Shown in pieces: positions 49,166 to 62,254 of a stretch of 64,000 nt of DNA. The position numbers and the translations under genes were made by a program. Positions within the stretch are counted from its first letter, which is position 1; every line of letters begins with the position of its first letter. The notes under the pieces are model-generated. The model did no database searches. It was not told the origin of the DNA and worked only from the letters and a program-made list of their open reading frames with translations. This stretch comes from Alviniconcha marisindica (Eukaryota; Mollusca; Gastropoda; Provannidae): assembly GCA_018857735.1 (NCBI GenBank), contig JABMCL010002919.1, positions 451,001 through 515,000 of the forward strand, read 5' to 3'.

Positions 49166-50138
49166 CAGATGCAATGATTTTTTTTCTCTCAGATATTTTA
49201 CAGTTTTGAAATGAATTGCTTTCGTCTTAGCTTGGCCTTCATACAGATTGTCAGTATCCCTCCCACCCTACACCCTGTCAAATTTCATTTCCCTTTGTTG
49301 TGATGTTCTTGTTTTATTTCAGCATCTTTTTTCATCTCATTTGTAAGTTGATTCTTTGGCCTCCTTTAAAAAAAAAAAGGATGAAAAGGAAGTACCTTGC
49401 TTTATTTGCTTAAATTTTGGCTGAACATTTTTATTATACTGTATATATTTTTCCTGTTTTTATGTTCTTCACTTTTGCATGCTGTGGTTGAAATGTTGAT
49501 AGTTACTGATCCTTACAGCTGCATGTTGCTGTTCATTGTAGGTACACGGTCAGAGCAGTTACAGGTCAGGGACATCAGACTAAAAAAAGGCAGAAAATGT
49601 AGGCACCAGTAATGGGGCCACCGTGATGCCAGCGAATGTTTCCTGGCTGAGTGCAGGATCCAGCATTTGCGCTTGGCTGTCCTGGATTAGGGGAGTCGGT
49701 AGGTGGCGCGCAGCTTGAACGCTCGCTCTCGAAAACCAAAGGGAAGCATGATCAGTGGATGGATGGGTGACTGCTGCTGCGTGATTAGCCCCACATACAG
49801 GACACAGCAATGAACAGCAGCTTCAACAGCATGTAGGCCTTCATCAGGTAGGAACCGTAGAGGGCACAGTATAACACAATTAACTGTCACATAGGTCAGA
49901 ATATGGTCACAGTGAGGGCAGCACATATTGACAGTTCAGCGGCCAGGCATGGACTGATGGCCTGGGCTGCGCATGTTTCTCATGTGCACTAGAAGTGAGG
50001 GTCTACAGGGAATGAGTAAGAACAGAACACAGAATAAGTAGATGGTGAAAGCTGCATAAAAGAGGGAACAGGTGATTTTTGAATGGAAGTAACTGGGGAA
50101 GGGAGATGATTCAGCAGTGAAAATCACTTTTACACAAG

Positions 50139-50290
50139 ACCAGCCATGTAACAACCAAATAGTGCAGTCAGTACACCACTTTGGTGGATATTGAAAATGT
50201 GCTATAAATGGCTACAGTCACTTATTCAGAATCACATGCGACAAGAGTGCAGTGAGTCTGCTCAAGAGTGGAGAATAGAGCCGTATAATA
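50139..50290 (+). mobile_element. SINE family A, 5'-truncated copy
   Basis: GACCAGCCATGTAACAACCA, GTACACCACTTTGGTGGATA and GTGCAGTGAGTCTGCTCAAG align to the 3' third of the family A SINE in order. The tRNA head is missing. Confidence 0.8.
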
Positions 50291-52943
50291 ATAATGATGT
50301 AATCTTTTATGTGCTGTTTCGCCATTACAAAGCATAGAATCAAAGCGAAGTGAAGACATAAAAAGCAATCAAGAATGATAACCATTTTTTCAGGCCCCTA
50401 GCAGCCCTTATTGTCCTTGCCTGATGAAGATGTGTAGTGTGCAAAAAAAGTGTTTTTGTCACCATCTGTTGTTTGTTGCTGTCTGCCTCCGACTACCATT
50501 TCTTTTGTTCTTTGCATGCGTCCCAAGGTGGCGCTTTGTGGTTGAATGTTTGAGATGTTAAACTCCAAGAGCTGACTTACTTTTTCTTCTTTTTTGTTGT
50601 TGTCCATTCTAAAGCAGTATTTGTGGCCATCATGTCTGGATTCCCCAAAAAAAGAAAGAAAAAAAGAAATTAAACAGGAGTTGATTCTCAAAACCAGTCA
50701 CTGAAGCTAGTCTTGCCTTCTTGCTAATGGCTTTAAGCTTTGATTTTTCCTAGCACTTTGTTCTGCTTTTGGAGGCTGTTAAAACTTAATGATCTTTTAG
50801 TGTAGATACCTTTTACCGTTTTAGTACATGAGGCAGGGTTAAGCACTTATGGGCTTTCCCAAGCACATTGATACCATCTTGAATGGAACTGAACTAAACT
50901 AGTCCATCATAAAAACTTGACATGATGTCTAGATTTGCCTTTCCCTTGTCCAAGATAGTCATTTCTCTTTACAGTCAGCTACTGCTTTGTTATCCATTAA
51001 TACTGTTATTATTGTATGTCTTTGTATTTGATTTTTGTTGTTGTCTTCACTGATGAACACATCTAGTGTCAAAACTGTTGTCACCATCCATTGTTAAATG
51101 CGACTGTCTATTGGTAAGTAGTTACATTGTTTTTGTTTTTAGCTGTGAAATATCCACCCATAACCACTTTAACTGAATAGTAAAACCAAAACCAAAACAA
51201 CAACATGTCTTCTTTTTTTTAAACACCTGATGAACAGGAATTGGTTCTCAGTACCAGTCATTTGAACTAGTCTTGTAGTCTTGCCAGCATTGACTTTTCT
51301 CAAGTGCTCGTATTGTTCTGCTTTTGCATACTTTGACATTTTTTTGCAGTCTTTTATTGCAGTTAATTCTGGTCCCAGGCACATTTTGTTGGCATTCTGC
51401 CTCGGAGGTCTTGTGCTTTTCTAAAGACTAGAGCCGTTTAGCATACCATTACTCATAAATATGTTTCTAGTGCAAGTGATAGATAGTGGAACATTCCATC
51501 AATGAAGGAAAAAAGTTAAAATGTGAAGAGAGACCAAAATAAAAACAACAACGAAAAACTGGAATTATTGTTTAGCTGTGTTTAAATTGTAAAATCAGTT
51601 GTATGCCATTCTTGACATGTTTTAGAAAGTTCACAAACAAGAAAAAAGAGAACAGAGTCAAATTTTCGGATGGAATACTGATGAATATGGACAACATTCC
51701 TGGCTGTTTGTGTTTGGTAACAGGTGCTCAGAATTCTGTCAGTTGACAACAAACTGGAGTATTGTTTTGTTACTGTTGCTTCATTAGAAGTCTCCGACTT
51801 ACATCCAGCACCGAATGAGGTTTTGCACGCGCATCTTGTTTTCCCCCGTGCACATAAATAAATAAAGACACAGTAACATGCTAGTGCAGACCCCCTGCCA
51901 TGCCAGCATCTGCACATCACCTGCTTCAGGTTTCTCCTGGCAACGTCACTGTTACTGCAAGTAACCCTGACACCTCGGAGGGAATATGACAAAGCAGAGA
52001 GCAGTCCCACAACTGGGGCCACTCTACTGTCCAATGAGTAACAGTGGCATACCTCACCCACTGGCGGACACTGCGAGATAAGAACTGAAGAGGGATAGGG
52101 TACCTGAGGTACACACTCGGCTCAGTCACAAACTGCCCAACCAGCAGGCACAGAGAACAGGCATACGTGTCTGCTGATGCTTATGGAAGCTGGCTGATAA
52201 TCTTGAGGGGCAGGCAGTTGGTCAGCAGTCTGAAGTCCCGGTGCTTAGTGTACAAGAGCACCGAGACCAGACTGCTTCATGATTCGTGTGTACATATAAG
52301 TAATTGCCACTGAGTAGTTCAGGTTTGTGATAAGACCAGTAGTTTTAGAAACTCGAAAGCTGTGGTGATGATTTGGTGCAATAATAGACAAAAGCTTTGT
52401 TGGAATGCAAAATGAAAGCTTGCGATATACGTCGTTATTCTTGTGATATGCATCTTTAGTACAATACTGGTAGACTGCAGTTTACATCTTATCACATTGG
52501 AAAAAAGACAGTCCATCCTCTTCAAAATTCAGGTGTGTACATATAACACACAAAAAGTTGTGGTCTGCCTTAAAGAAATGACATGTATGATCACACACGT
52601 GCACACATGGAGAGAGAGAGAGAGAAAAAAAGAAAAAAAGGATCTTACTTTTTAAAATTTACTAGTTTGATTTAGTGAAATTTTTTGACTAAAACTGTAG
52701 AAAGGTGTTAAACTCCTATTCACATATCATATTTATTGTGGTAGTGTACAGTTTGGTGATAGATTGGGACAGGTAACTCATACCCATGCCTTGCTGCCCA
52801 TTAGATTTCTGCTTGTTATTCGTTGCTTAGAATTTTCCAGGTTTGCAGACAATTGCTTTGGTCTCTTTGTGACTTTGGTCATGTAGAATTGATGTGCAGT
52901 TTGCCTCTTTTTTGTTTTTGTTGTTGTTATTTTTATTTTTTTA

Positions 52944-52944
<1 letters not shown>

Positions 52945-52999
<55 letters not shown>
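52945..52999. repeat. (TG)n microsatellite
   Basis: About 27 TG units following a T-rich stretch. Confidence 0.97.
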
Positions 53000-53001
<2 letters not shown>

Positions 53002-53215
53002 GCGATTTTGTTTTTGATGCTTGAAAAGCCATTTAAGTCTGTATAGTGATCACTGCAAGTCCAGTTAACCAACAATCCATGGTGCAAGCCTTAATGTTGG
53101 AATTCCCCCCGGCCCCCCACCCCCAGCTACTTTGAAAGCGAGATCTTTTAAAGTTGTGTGATGATATGCACACCTCCGTTGAGCTTCACCCATGTATACC
53201 ATGTTTAATTGACAA

Positions 53216-53319
53216 GATAATAATAATGTACTCTTTAATGTGCTATATCTCCAAATTGAGCACATGACCCATCACAAAGCGAAGAACAAAACACAGTCAA
53301 AACAAACTTCCGTGAGCAT

Positions 53320-53320
<1 letters not shown>
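53216..53320 (-). mobile_element. Retroelement tail-like fragment
   Basis: TAATAATGTACTCTTTAATG and TGCTATATCTCC with a following ACAAAGCGAAGAACAAAACA resemble 50283-50370 (TAATAATGATGTAATCTTTT, ATGTGCTGTTTCGCC, AATCAAAGCGAAGTGAAGAC). The two define a small dispersed family whose (TTA)n tail is on the minus strand. Confidence 0.5.

Positions 53321-53394
<74 letters not shown>
53320..53394. repeat. (CA)n microsatellite
   Basis: About 37 CA units. Confidence 0.97.
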
Positions 53395-53398
<4 letters not shown>

Positions 53399-54997
53399 CA
53401 ATAGGATAGCTTGAAGATGTTGAAATCCAAGAGTAAGTAAGTAGGTAACTTAGTGTTTTACTCTGAAATCCAAGAACTAACTGAGAACATTTAATGACCA
53501 TGACTGTTAGAAGGTCATGTTAATGTTGGAAGGGTCGAAGTGAAAGTTGTATTTTTGGGCACATGTTTGTAGTATATTCATTGACAGGACACTGTGCTTA
53601 ATGCTAATTTATGTGACCCTCCCCCACGAAAGATACACAAAGTCACTGGCGGTGAGCATCACTACACACTTCAGCATTGCTGTTGACTAATTTTAGCAAA
53701 AAAAACACACCATCTTCAGATTTTTAGCTGCGATCATTTTTCAACTATCTGCTGCCCTTACTGAACTTGCTAAAGCTCAGTTCATCATATTATAGTGATC
53801 TTGGTGTGCATTAAGAGAGATTGCAGTTTTTGTGTGTGCCTCCTGTTTGAATGGGAATTGAGTGAGCATTTGATATTGCGCTTTGATTTTTTAATTCATG
53901 TGCTTTTACTTCACTTTTGTTTTGAAACTTAAAACTAATCAGACAATAACCGGATTTTTTTCTTTTTTTTCTTTTGAGTTTTTAAAAAATCTGTGAATGA
54001 CATTTAAAACAGAAGGCTACGTTTCTCCCAAAATGGTTGCTCACGATATACACATTTATACATACTGATTTTCTTTGGGTTGTACAATCAAGTCCAGTGT
54101 ACTTTTTGCAAAGCATATTCCGACTTCTTTTCTAGCTTCTTAAAGAGCATCAGCCTTTCAGTCAGTGGCAATCAACTTGTTCAACTGGTTTTATTGTATG
54201 CGATAGCGATTGTGTTTTTGTTTTGTTTTTCCGTTGTGAATCTTTCTGGATTTCAAAGTGTTCAATCCAATACATATGCCAGTTGCAGTGAGACTTGAGT
54301 ATACTGTGCCTATATTGATGTATTGATTTCTCCATGATTTGCTTTTAGGGTGTTGTGGCATCCCCCCATTTTTTTTCTGTTGTGAAACCAGAGAAGTTTG
54401 TGTTTGGTTTTGGGTTCCCTTCTTCCGGTTTTTGTTGTAGTGCATACGTCCATGCCTCAGTCCTGATGTTTTCCGTTTGGCGGAAAGTGTACCTCAAGTT
54501 GCTTTCTCGTTGTTGTTGCTGCATAAATGTCAACTACAAATTGTGTGTCAGTTGTGTAATAATACGCTTGTGTGTTGGAATTGGTTCTCTGTGATAGTGT
54601 AGGTCTTGGGTGTACATATATGAGATGTAGATACTTATTTGTATCGTACCTTGTGGTGCGTCGCTGGCAGATGGAGCGGATTAGGAGTGTCTGGTGTAGT
54701 GTAAATCTGGGGCGGTGTTGCAACCACACGGTTTCTACACAGACGCACCGTGAATGGAAAGTGTATACTTTTTGGGGGGTGGATCCGGAACGCATGGGTA
54801 AATAATGTAGCGTTTGAAACTCCAGCCAGTTTTGATTTCTCTTTTTATTTCTGGTAAATGATCATGCTATCTGTAAATGTGCTTGTATCTAGATTTGCTT
54901 TATCCATGATTTGTTCAGCTTGGCTTCCCTTTTCGCCCTGGTTGACTCGGTGTAGAACCCCAATTTACTTACTTACTTGGCTGGCTTCCTTTCCGTT

Positions 54998-55110
54998 TGA
55001 GTTAGAACAGACGTATTTTTCGGTAATACGTTATTTGAGTTAGAACAAACATATTTTTCGGTAATATGTTATTAGAGTTAGAACAGACATATTGTTTCGG
55101 TAATATGTTA
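54998..55110 (+). repeat. Three-copy repeat, about 37 bp
   Basis: GAGTTAGAACAGACGTATTT TTCGGTAATACGTTATTT occurs three times with point changes. Confidence 0.85.
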
Positions 55111-55615
55111 TTTTCTTGGACTAATTATCATGAATAAATTTGTGAAACTTGTATATTTCCTAGTGATGACTTTACATGTCTAGTTTTTTTTTGAATAGTT
55201 AAGTGATGAAGACCCCCGCCCCACTCCCCCTCCCTTCATTCAGTGCGTGGTAGCAGAGACTTTGAAATGCTTGACTGTGTAACGAACAGCGTAGTCTGAT
55301 TTCACAATGTTGTGTTTCCTTGTTGCGGTAAAATAGCGGATCTTATTCGCTGGCTGTCGTTTATTTGATCATGGACCTTTTGGATGAATTTAGTTTTTTG
55401 TCCCCATCATTTTGCCGCTACCGACCCTTTTCTGTTCTGAGTCAGTCTGTTAGCGTGTCTGGATGGGTATGAAGCGTCTATATTCGTCTGGCGGAAAGCA
55501 CGGTCATGCATCTTCCAAGCAGTGCAGCCGTTGGCGATTCTGGCCACCTGTCTCTTTCACGCTCACTTCCTCCAGAAAAATGCCGAGACAGGGCCAGAAT
55601 AAAAGAGAAAGAACG

Positions 55616-55860
<245 letters not shown>

Positions 55861-56023
55861 GGACATTATCCCCGCATATTGAATGTCTGATGAGCCGGCT
55901 GAAGATGACGGCCATTACAAGGGGAGCTTGGCATCTTCTGGTAGATACTTAATGATACCACTCCCGAGCGCCGGCCATGTGTGATTTGAGGGAGGGAGTC
56001 AACTTCTTTCTCAAAGGGGAGGG

Positions 56024-56028
<5 letters not shown>

Positions 56029-56089
<61 letters not shown>
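56029..56089. repeat. (GA)n microsatellite
   Basis: About 30 GA units. A second purine tract about 170 bp from the previous one, followed by a CCCCGCCCCGCCCC-rich stretch at 56127-56180. Confidence 0.97.
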
Positions 56090-56091
<2 letters not shown>

Positions 56092-56394
56092 AGAACAGTA
56101 CATAACCGACAGTGTTTGTGAACCCACCCCGCCCGAGGGGCACCCCGCCCCGCCCCGCCCCACCCCACCCTTCCGGCGTCACCCCGCCGCCTACCTAAGC
56201 TTTGACGCTAAGTGTTCAGATAGTTTGCATTAAAGTTCATAGTCCATGCCTGTGGGCACTGCGGGCGCGGTGCACAAACATTGAAGAGTACATGCCGTTG
56301 AGACGACGGTCCTTTGGGCAGATCGCCGCAGGGCAGGGGACACGCTTTTGAGAGGATGGGACGATGTGTGGGACGATGCGCCGTTGACACGACT

Positions 56395-57010
56395 GCTGGC
56401 TGGACGACAGTGTTGTGCGAGATGCTGATTGGACGACAGTGTTGTGCGAGATATTGGTTAGGCGACAGTGTTGTGCGAGATACTGGTTAGTTGACAGTGT
56501 TGTGCGAGATACTGGTTAGGCGACAGTGTTGTGCGAGATACTGATTAGACAATAGTGTTGTGCGAGATACTGACTAGACACTGTGCGAGATACTGGTTAG
56601 GCGACGGTGTTGTGCGAGTTACTGTTTAGGCGACAGTGTTGTGCGATTTACTGGTTAGACGACAGTGTTGTACGAGTTACTGGTTAGACGACAGTGTTGT
56701 GCGAGATACTGGTTAGACGACAGTGTTGTGCGAGATACTGGTTAGACGACAGTGTTGTGCGAGATACCGATTGGACGACTAGACACTGTGCGAGATACTG
56801 GTTAGACGACAGTGTTGTGCGAGTTACTGGTTAGATGACAGGGTTGTGCGAGATACTGATTAGACAATAGTGTTGTGCGAGATACTGACTAGACACTGTG
56901 AGAGATACTGGTTACACGACAGTGTTGTGCGAGTTACTGGTTAGACGACAGTGTTGTACGAGATACTGGGTAGACGACAGTTTTGTGCGAGATACTGTTT
57001 AGACGACTAC
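56395..57010 (+). repeat. 29-bp minisatellite, about twenty copies
   Basis: Unit ACTGGTTAGACGACAGTGTT GTGCGAGAT with variants (GATTGGACGACAGTG, GATTAGACAATAGTG) and shortened units containing only ACTAGACACTGTGCGAGA. It has unusually high CpG for this window. Confidence 0.95.
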
Positions 57011-57465
57011 CGCTTATTGTTGTGTGTGGGACGGAATGGTCAACGATTAACAACAGCCCGGGAAATACTGAAGGGACTAACTCTTTGAAAATGCGTGTTA
57101 CGTGTTAGTGTATATATATATACATGTTTTAAATTTATGAATAGATTGTTTTTGTGGACTTGTTTTGTGAAAGGGTTTACATACGAGGAAAGATTGGAAA
57201 TGTGCATCTTAACTACGAACTGCAGTGTTGTGGTATTTGTTGTTATTGGTTTTTCTTTTGTTGTTGTTGTTGTTATTGCCTTTTATAGATTTCCTTCCGT
57301 TATTATTCAGTATAGCATTAGTTTTAAATAAATTTTAAAATACACATGTCTTTCATCGGCCTTTAAAATACCGAAAACGAAGCGTGCAAGCAAACATTCA
57401 AGAAAAAGAAACCTTCAGAAACAAGCGAAACAAACAAACAAACAAAAAACCAACAACAGAAGGAC

Positions 57466-57514
57466 CCCCCCCCCCCCCCCCCCCCCCCCCCCACCACACA
57501 CACACACACGCACG

Positions 57515-57601
<87 letters not shown>
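57466..57601. repeat. Poly(C) run followed by (CA)n
   Basis: About 26 consecutive C at 57466-57491, then (CA)n with CGCACGCACG and ACAACAC interruptions. Confidence 0.96.
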
Positions 57602-57602
<1 letters not shown>

Positions 57603-57624
57603 TCACAGCATTCGACAACAATAA

Positions 57625-57720
57625 CAATAAGCGGTTGTCGTCTAATCGGCATCTGTCACAACACTGTCGTCCAATCAGCAGTCGTCGCAGCGGTGTATCG
57701 TCCAATCGGCACTCATCTCA
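57625..57720 (-). repeat. Inverted, diverged monomers of the 29-bp minisatellite
   Basis: CACAACACTGTCGTCCAATC AGC at 57658-57680 is the reverse complement of the minisatellite variant GCTGATTGGACGACAGTGTT GTG. Related CGTCTAATCGGCA and CGTCCAATCGGCA flank it. Confidence 0.8.
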
Positions 57721-58161
57721 AAGGCATGACCCCTTACGGCAATATTCCCAAAAGGACGGCGTCTTAAAGGCGATGCTTCCACAAACGCAGCCAAACATAC
57801 ACACACAAAGATGATGTTGCGTGCGTAGTCCAGGAGATGGAGTCACAATAACCAGTAACAGTATCCGATTCAGAGAGGAGAGTCATCTTCCGCGTTATCG
57901 TGTTGCGGATCGTGCTGATTAGTGCTGCCCAGTTGTCAGCTCACTCCTCCGTCACTGTGTAATAATAAAGTGTCTCGGCCGTTTCACAATCTCCACGAAA
58001 CGCGGGGCGCGCGTTCAACCGCATAGAGTGGTGAATATGCAGTGTCGGAGTGAATTTCAGCTCTGCCTTTTACTTCAGTCATTGTCTCCTTACATTAAAT
58101 TAATGCAAACTGGTATTTGTGTGCATGAGTGATTAGACCCAATAAATTTTATGGCAGAACC

Positions 58162-58175
58162 GTTTGTGTGTGTGT

Positions 58176-58268
<93 letters not shown>

Positions 58269-58278
58269 CGTGCGTCCA

Positions 58279-58310
<32 letters not shown>

Positions 58311-58317
58311 CGCGCAT
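58162..58317. repeat. (TG)n microsatellite with (CG)n
   Basis: TG run with an internal CGCGCGCG stretch at 58261-58270, ending GCGAGCGCGC. Strongly Z-DNA-prone composition. Confidence 0.97.
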
Positions 58318-58377
58318 ACGTCTTCTCTTGGGTCATCGAACATCCTTTTGAGAAAATTTATTCCTGAGAAATCTAAG

Positions 58378-58530
58378 CTGGCAGGGGAGATACTTGTGGG
58401 GAAACTGTGAGTCCAAAACACTGTCCACATGGTCTAATGATCTATACTGGCAGGGGAGATACTTGTGGGGAAACTGTGAGTCCAAAACACTGTCCACATG
58501 GCCTAATGATCTAAACGGCAGGAGAGGTAC
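58378..58530 (+). repeat. Two-copy direct repeat, 69 bp
   Basis: CTGGCAGGGGAGATACTTGT, GGGGAAACTGTGAGTCCAAA and ACACTGTCCACATGGYCTAA occur twice, nearly identical. Confidence 0.93.
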
Positions 58531-58597
58531 TGATAGCTAACGCCCAGTCAGTTACGAAGGCCCATGCATCAGGGCGAAACGCAATTCATCAAATTAA

Positions 58598-58822
58598 AAG
58601 TAAACGTCTTTGATGATAATGCACGTGACTGAACACGGGTGCTGTACGAACACAGTGAGTGAGTAAGTGAGTCGATCTACACTGAAAGCTGACTTTTCGA
58701 GATAGAAAAAATAAATAAATAAAAAATCCCTTGCCGCACCGGGGAATCGAACCCGCGTCACTGTTGCGCCTGGCTTTTCGGTACGACGCTTTGGCAATTG
58801 AGCCACATCGCACCCCGACAAC
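58598..58822 (-). mobile_element. tRNA-derived SINE, third family (minus strand)
   Basis: On the minus strand: GTGCGATGTGGCTCAATTGC (A-box), a variable arm, then GCGGGTTCGATTCCCCGGTG (B-box). An A/T-rich linker and AAAAGTCAGCTTTCAGTGTAG body follow. The T-arm mispairs and no intact acceptor stem is seen, so this is a SINE head, not a tRNA gene. Confidence 0.75.
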
Positions 58823-59866
58823 GCGAAGACCCCCACTCCCTCTGCTCCCCCCCCCCCCCCGCCCCCACCCCCCCTTCCTCCGATCACTGAGAGAATTAAG
58901 GGCAGGCGGCTGCAATGGCCTGGGTATGATCGTATATAATTATACCGCAGTCAAATCAAGTGCGCTTCAACTATTTACGGAGAGGCAGACATAAAGTTGG
59001 ACAAGAGAGAACAAGATGAGTTGAGGGCACTCGGAGTGTACCTGCCAATTTACGGTGTTCCATTTATCTGCGTCTTTCTCGGTTTGCCTAGGTGCAATTT
59101 GCCCCGCAGTGCTAAGTCACTCAAGGTGCTCGTGATCGGGGTATATGATACGGGGGTGACATTGACTTCAAGTGATCAGTGATAAAAAAAAAAATCACAG
59201 GGTGTACGTCCTTCGCCAGTTTGCTGACAGCTTTTCTTAACGTCCATCGAACTGCACGGGTTTTAATTTGCTTCCTTGTGTCTGACGGTGTTGGCAGATT
59301 CCGTGTTTGACGAGGAAGGGAAACTTTTGCAGACGCAGTGTACCAGTTTAATTTTTCCTAAGTGGAAAAAAGAAAGAAAAAGATTTAGCGGTTGACAGGA
59401 GGTTAAAATCCTATACTAATAGGAACTTTAAGCTCCTGTCAACCGCACAGGATCACCGCATGGCAGAAAAGAAGAAGACGACGGAGACGATGAAAGAAAG
59501 TAATTTAATTATTTTGTACCAGCAAACAGCAATGTTATTCGTTCCTCCTCAACCAAGAAACTCACCAACATAAATTCTGTCCCATCGTCGTTTTCCTGAA
59601 CTCCTGACTTGTTTCACTTTCGTCCTTCGACCTCCAGACGGTAAGGGGAGGTAGGCACAGTTGGGAGGGTGGGTGGGTGGGTGGGTGGGTGAAGGAGTGT
59701 TGAAGATTATAAAATCTTGAAAAGGACCATAAATTAATAGTTGTCCTTGTCGCTAACAACAGCGTGCTGCGCGTGTTTCGTTTTGTTTCGATGACTGCGG
59801 AATGCTTATGTCACTGGGACGTGACGTCCTTGCAGACAGACGCCAGGGATGGGATGACGTTCTGTA

Positions 59867-60542
59867 TGGCGGCTTGCTAGCGTCAAAAGACAAAATTACT
59901 AATTATCTGCACATAATATTACAATTATGTGCACATAATTACTAATTATCTGCAAAAAAATACTAATCTGGTCTTGACTCACAGTTAACGGCTTACCTGC
60001 GTCAAAAGCACATAATTAGTAATTATCTTAACATAATTAGTAGTTATGAAACATAATAATAATTGTGGGCCTTTCGTGCTCCTTTCTACGGCTTACTTGC
60101 GTCAAAAGTACATAATTACAATTATGATCACATAATGATTAATTATGTCGAAACGAAGTAAGTACGCATGTGCGGGTTTGTCAGCACTTCCGTTTTTCTT
60201 TTAGTGTAGCAATGGCGGTCGCCGATTGATTATTTCAACATAATTACTAATTATCCGAACATAATTACTAATCATCTCTACAGATAAGTAAATCTGTATT
60301 TTCACGATTGGTTCCAACGGCTTAAATGCTTCAAAAGCACAAACTTACTCATTATGTTTACATAACAGTAATTGTGAGCCTTTCGTGCTGCTTCCAATGA
60401 CTAATTACTTGCGTCAAAAGTTCATAATTACAATTATGTGGAGACAAAATTAGTAATTATTTGCAGATCATTAGTAATTGTGTGCACATAATTGTAATTT
60501 TAGTCAATAGTAATTTTGTCTTTTGACGCTAATAAGTCGCCA
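59867..60542. mobile_element. TA-flanked MITE with ~32-bp terminal inverted repeats
   Basis: The left end TGGCGGCTTGCTAGCGTCAA AAGACAAAATTACTA is matched by the reverse complement of the right end (TGGCGACTTATTAGCGTCAA...) with three mismatches. TA dinucleotides flank both ends (59865-59866, 60543-60544), as in Tc1/mariner-type elements. The interior is AT-rich, made of ACATAATTACTAATTAT palindromes and repeated TTACTTGCGTCAAAAGYAC blocks. There is no transposase. Confidence 0.82.
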
Positions 60543-61611
60543 TAGTAGTCCTGCCCTGCTCCCGGCCGATCGAGAAGAGTCGCAGTGAGTTATGGCAGCG
60601 GCACTTCACCTGAAGACACAATCCACTTGAGCTGAGAGGCCATTTCACTGAACTGAGGACCATCAGTCAGCTCCTCCACACTCTGTGTTTGGCCAGTTGT
60701 TACAGGTGTGCCAGACTGTACCTGAAACAGTATATATATCAGGATCAGACTTTTTTTTTTTTTTTTTTTTACAGCTCTGGAGTTGTATGAAAGTCGAAGT
60801 GGACGTCCTGGGCTCCCGTCCCTACGGTTTCTGTGTACGTAAAGCAACACTTCAATTTTTATATATTTTTTGTTTGTTAAGGTGCGCCAGTATAAACATG
60901 AAACGGTACATATGTCACATATATATCCGAATCAGGTTTTTGATAACCCCACAGCTCTGTGGGGGAGAGAGGAAAAAAGTCTGATTCGGTTCCGGGAGGG
61001 ACTGGTGCACCTAGAAGGCTCTTTATGAAGGGAGTAGGACGTTCTTTTTTCTCTCCGCCTCCCCCCTCCCCCCCCCCCCGACCTCCGGATTTACTCTGTT
61101 TAAGGCCTTCCAGACCTATAAACTATAATGCCTCAACAACCACTTACTTGCTTCTTCTCCTTTTTTTTTTTTTTTTTGTGTGTGTGGTATGGGGTGGCAC
61201 TTTGATCCTTTATTGCTTCAGACAAAGTCCATCGCAGTGGGGGTAAAATCAAATCAAAGTCCAACAGAGATGCACTTAACAAATGTTTTCGACCACATTC
61301 ACATACACGCAAACACAAACGCCCACGCACACATACTCTCGCTCTTGTACACACAGACCCACCCATATACACATACCCCCCCCCCCCCCCCACACACACA
61401 CGCTTTCATGCGGGAAGAGCGCGACAAGTTCTCACAGCTTACAAATAACGTCGCTTGAAGGTTACAATCTTTTTCTACATCAGATAAATTCAGAATTTTC
61501 GTGTACAGCCCTTTTTATTTTCCCAGCTTCTATAATAATTGGAACCAGATTCACACAGTTTTCCGGAGGTAACATTTCAGTAACATTGTGGAAAGTCGTT
61601 TGTATGTGTTT

Positions 61612-61904
61612 CAGTGCTATAAATGGTTCTGGTCCTGCTTACCTCTCTGAACTGCTGCATGTCTACACACCATCTCGTACACTACGCTCTTCTTCTGACA
61701 CCCGCATGCTGGAAATCCAACAATACAAACGCAAGACTCATGGCTTCCGCGCCTTCTCTTGCTTTGGACCCCACATTTGGAATTCACTCCCACAAGACCT
61801 TAGACACTGCTCCAACCCTGTCATCTTTTAAAGCCAACTGAAAACCTTCCTCTTCTCACAGTATTTCCATCCTAACTAATATCAGTACCAGTTTTTGCTA
61901 CAGT

Positions 61905-61956
<52 letters not shown>

Positions 61957-61975
61957 TGTGTGTGTGTGTGTGTGG

Positions 61976-62035
<60 letters not shown>

Positions 62036-62055
62036 TGTTGTTGTGTTGTGTTGTG

Positions 62056-62094
<39 letters not shown>

Positions 62095-62254
62095 ACGTTT
62101 TTATATTTTATTTTTTTATAATACTTTATGTAAATTGTTTTGGTAGAACTATGCTCTACGTGTGTATAGAATATCATATTTAGGTTAATATGTATCACGT
62201 GAGCGCTCAGGGCGTTGATGAGCGCATGATAAATGTACATTATTATTATTATTA
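61612..62254 (+). mobile_element. CR1-like LINE 3' end with reverse-transcriptase C-terminal remnant
   Basis: At 61613-61890 the frame reads AINGSGPAYLSELLHVYTPS, RTLRSSSDTRMLEI, THGFRAFSCFGPHIWNSLPQ and DLRHCSNPVIF. This is the characteristic C-terminus of CR1/L2-type non-LTR reverse transcriptases (PxYLxxLLxxYxPSRxLRSS...FSxxxPxxWNxLP). A TAA interrupts the frame before SQLKTFLFSQYF. The 3' UTR contains a (TG)n tract and ends in GCATGATAAATGTACATTAT and (TTA)n. It is a dead, 5'-truncated copy. Confidence 0.82.
61903..62092. repeat. (TG)n/(TTGTG)n microsatellite
   Basis: TG run interrupted by GGTG, GGGGG and TGTTGTTGTGTTGTG, embedded in the LINE 3' UTR. Confidence 0.96.

Larger units (their letters stand above)
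46301..55600 (+). other. Noncoding stretch downstream of SLC4 (distal 3' UTR or intergenic)
   Basis: No recognisable protein family on either strand. It contains the 47.6-48.1 kb tandem array, three CA/TG microsatellites and SINE-like fragments. The stretch at 49620-49930 and 51890-52300 is more GC-rich and lower in T than its surroundings, but gives no interpretable translation. Confidence 0.5.

Noticed and set aside
49620..49930. GC-richer patch that might be an exon or pseudogene
   Set aside because: Translations in all frames give no recognisable family and there are no convincing splice partners. It is left as unexplained noncoding.
58735..58820. tRNA gene on the minus strand
   Set aside because: The B-box is strong, but the T stem mispairs and no acceptor stem closes. 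An AT-rich SINE-like body follows.
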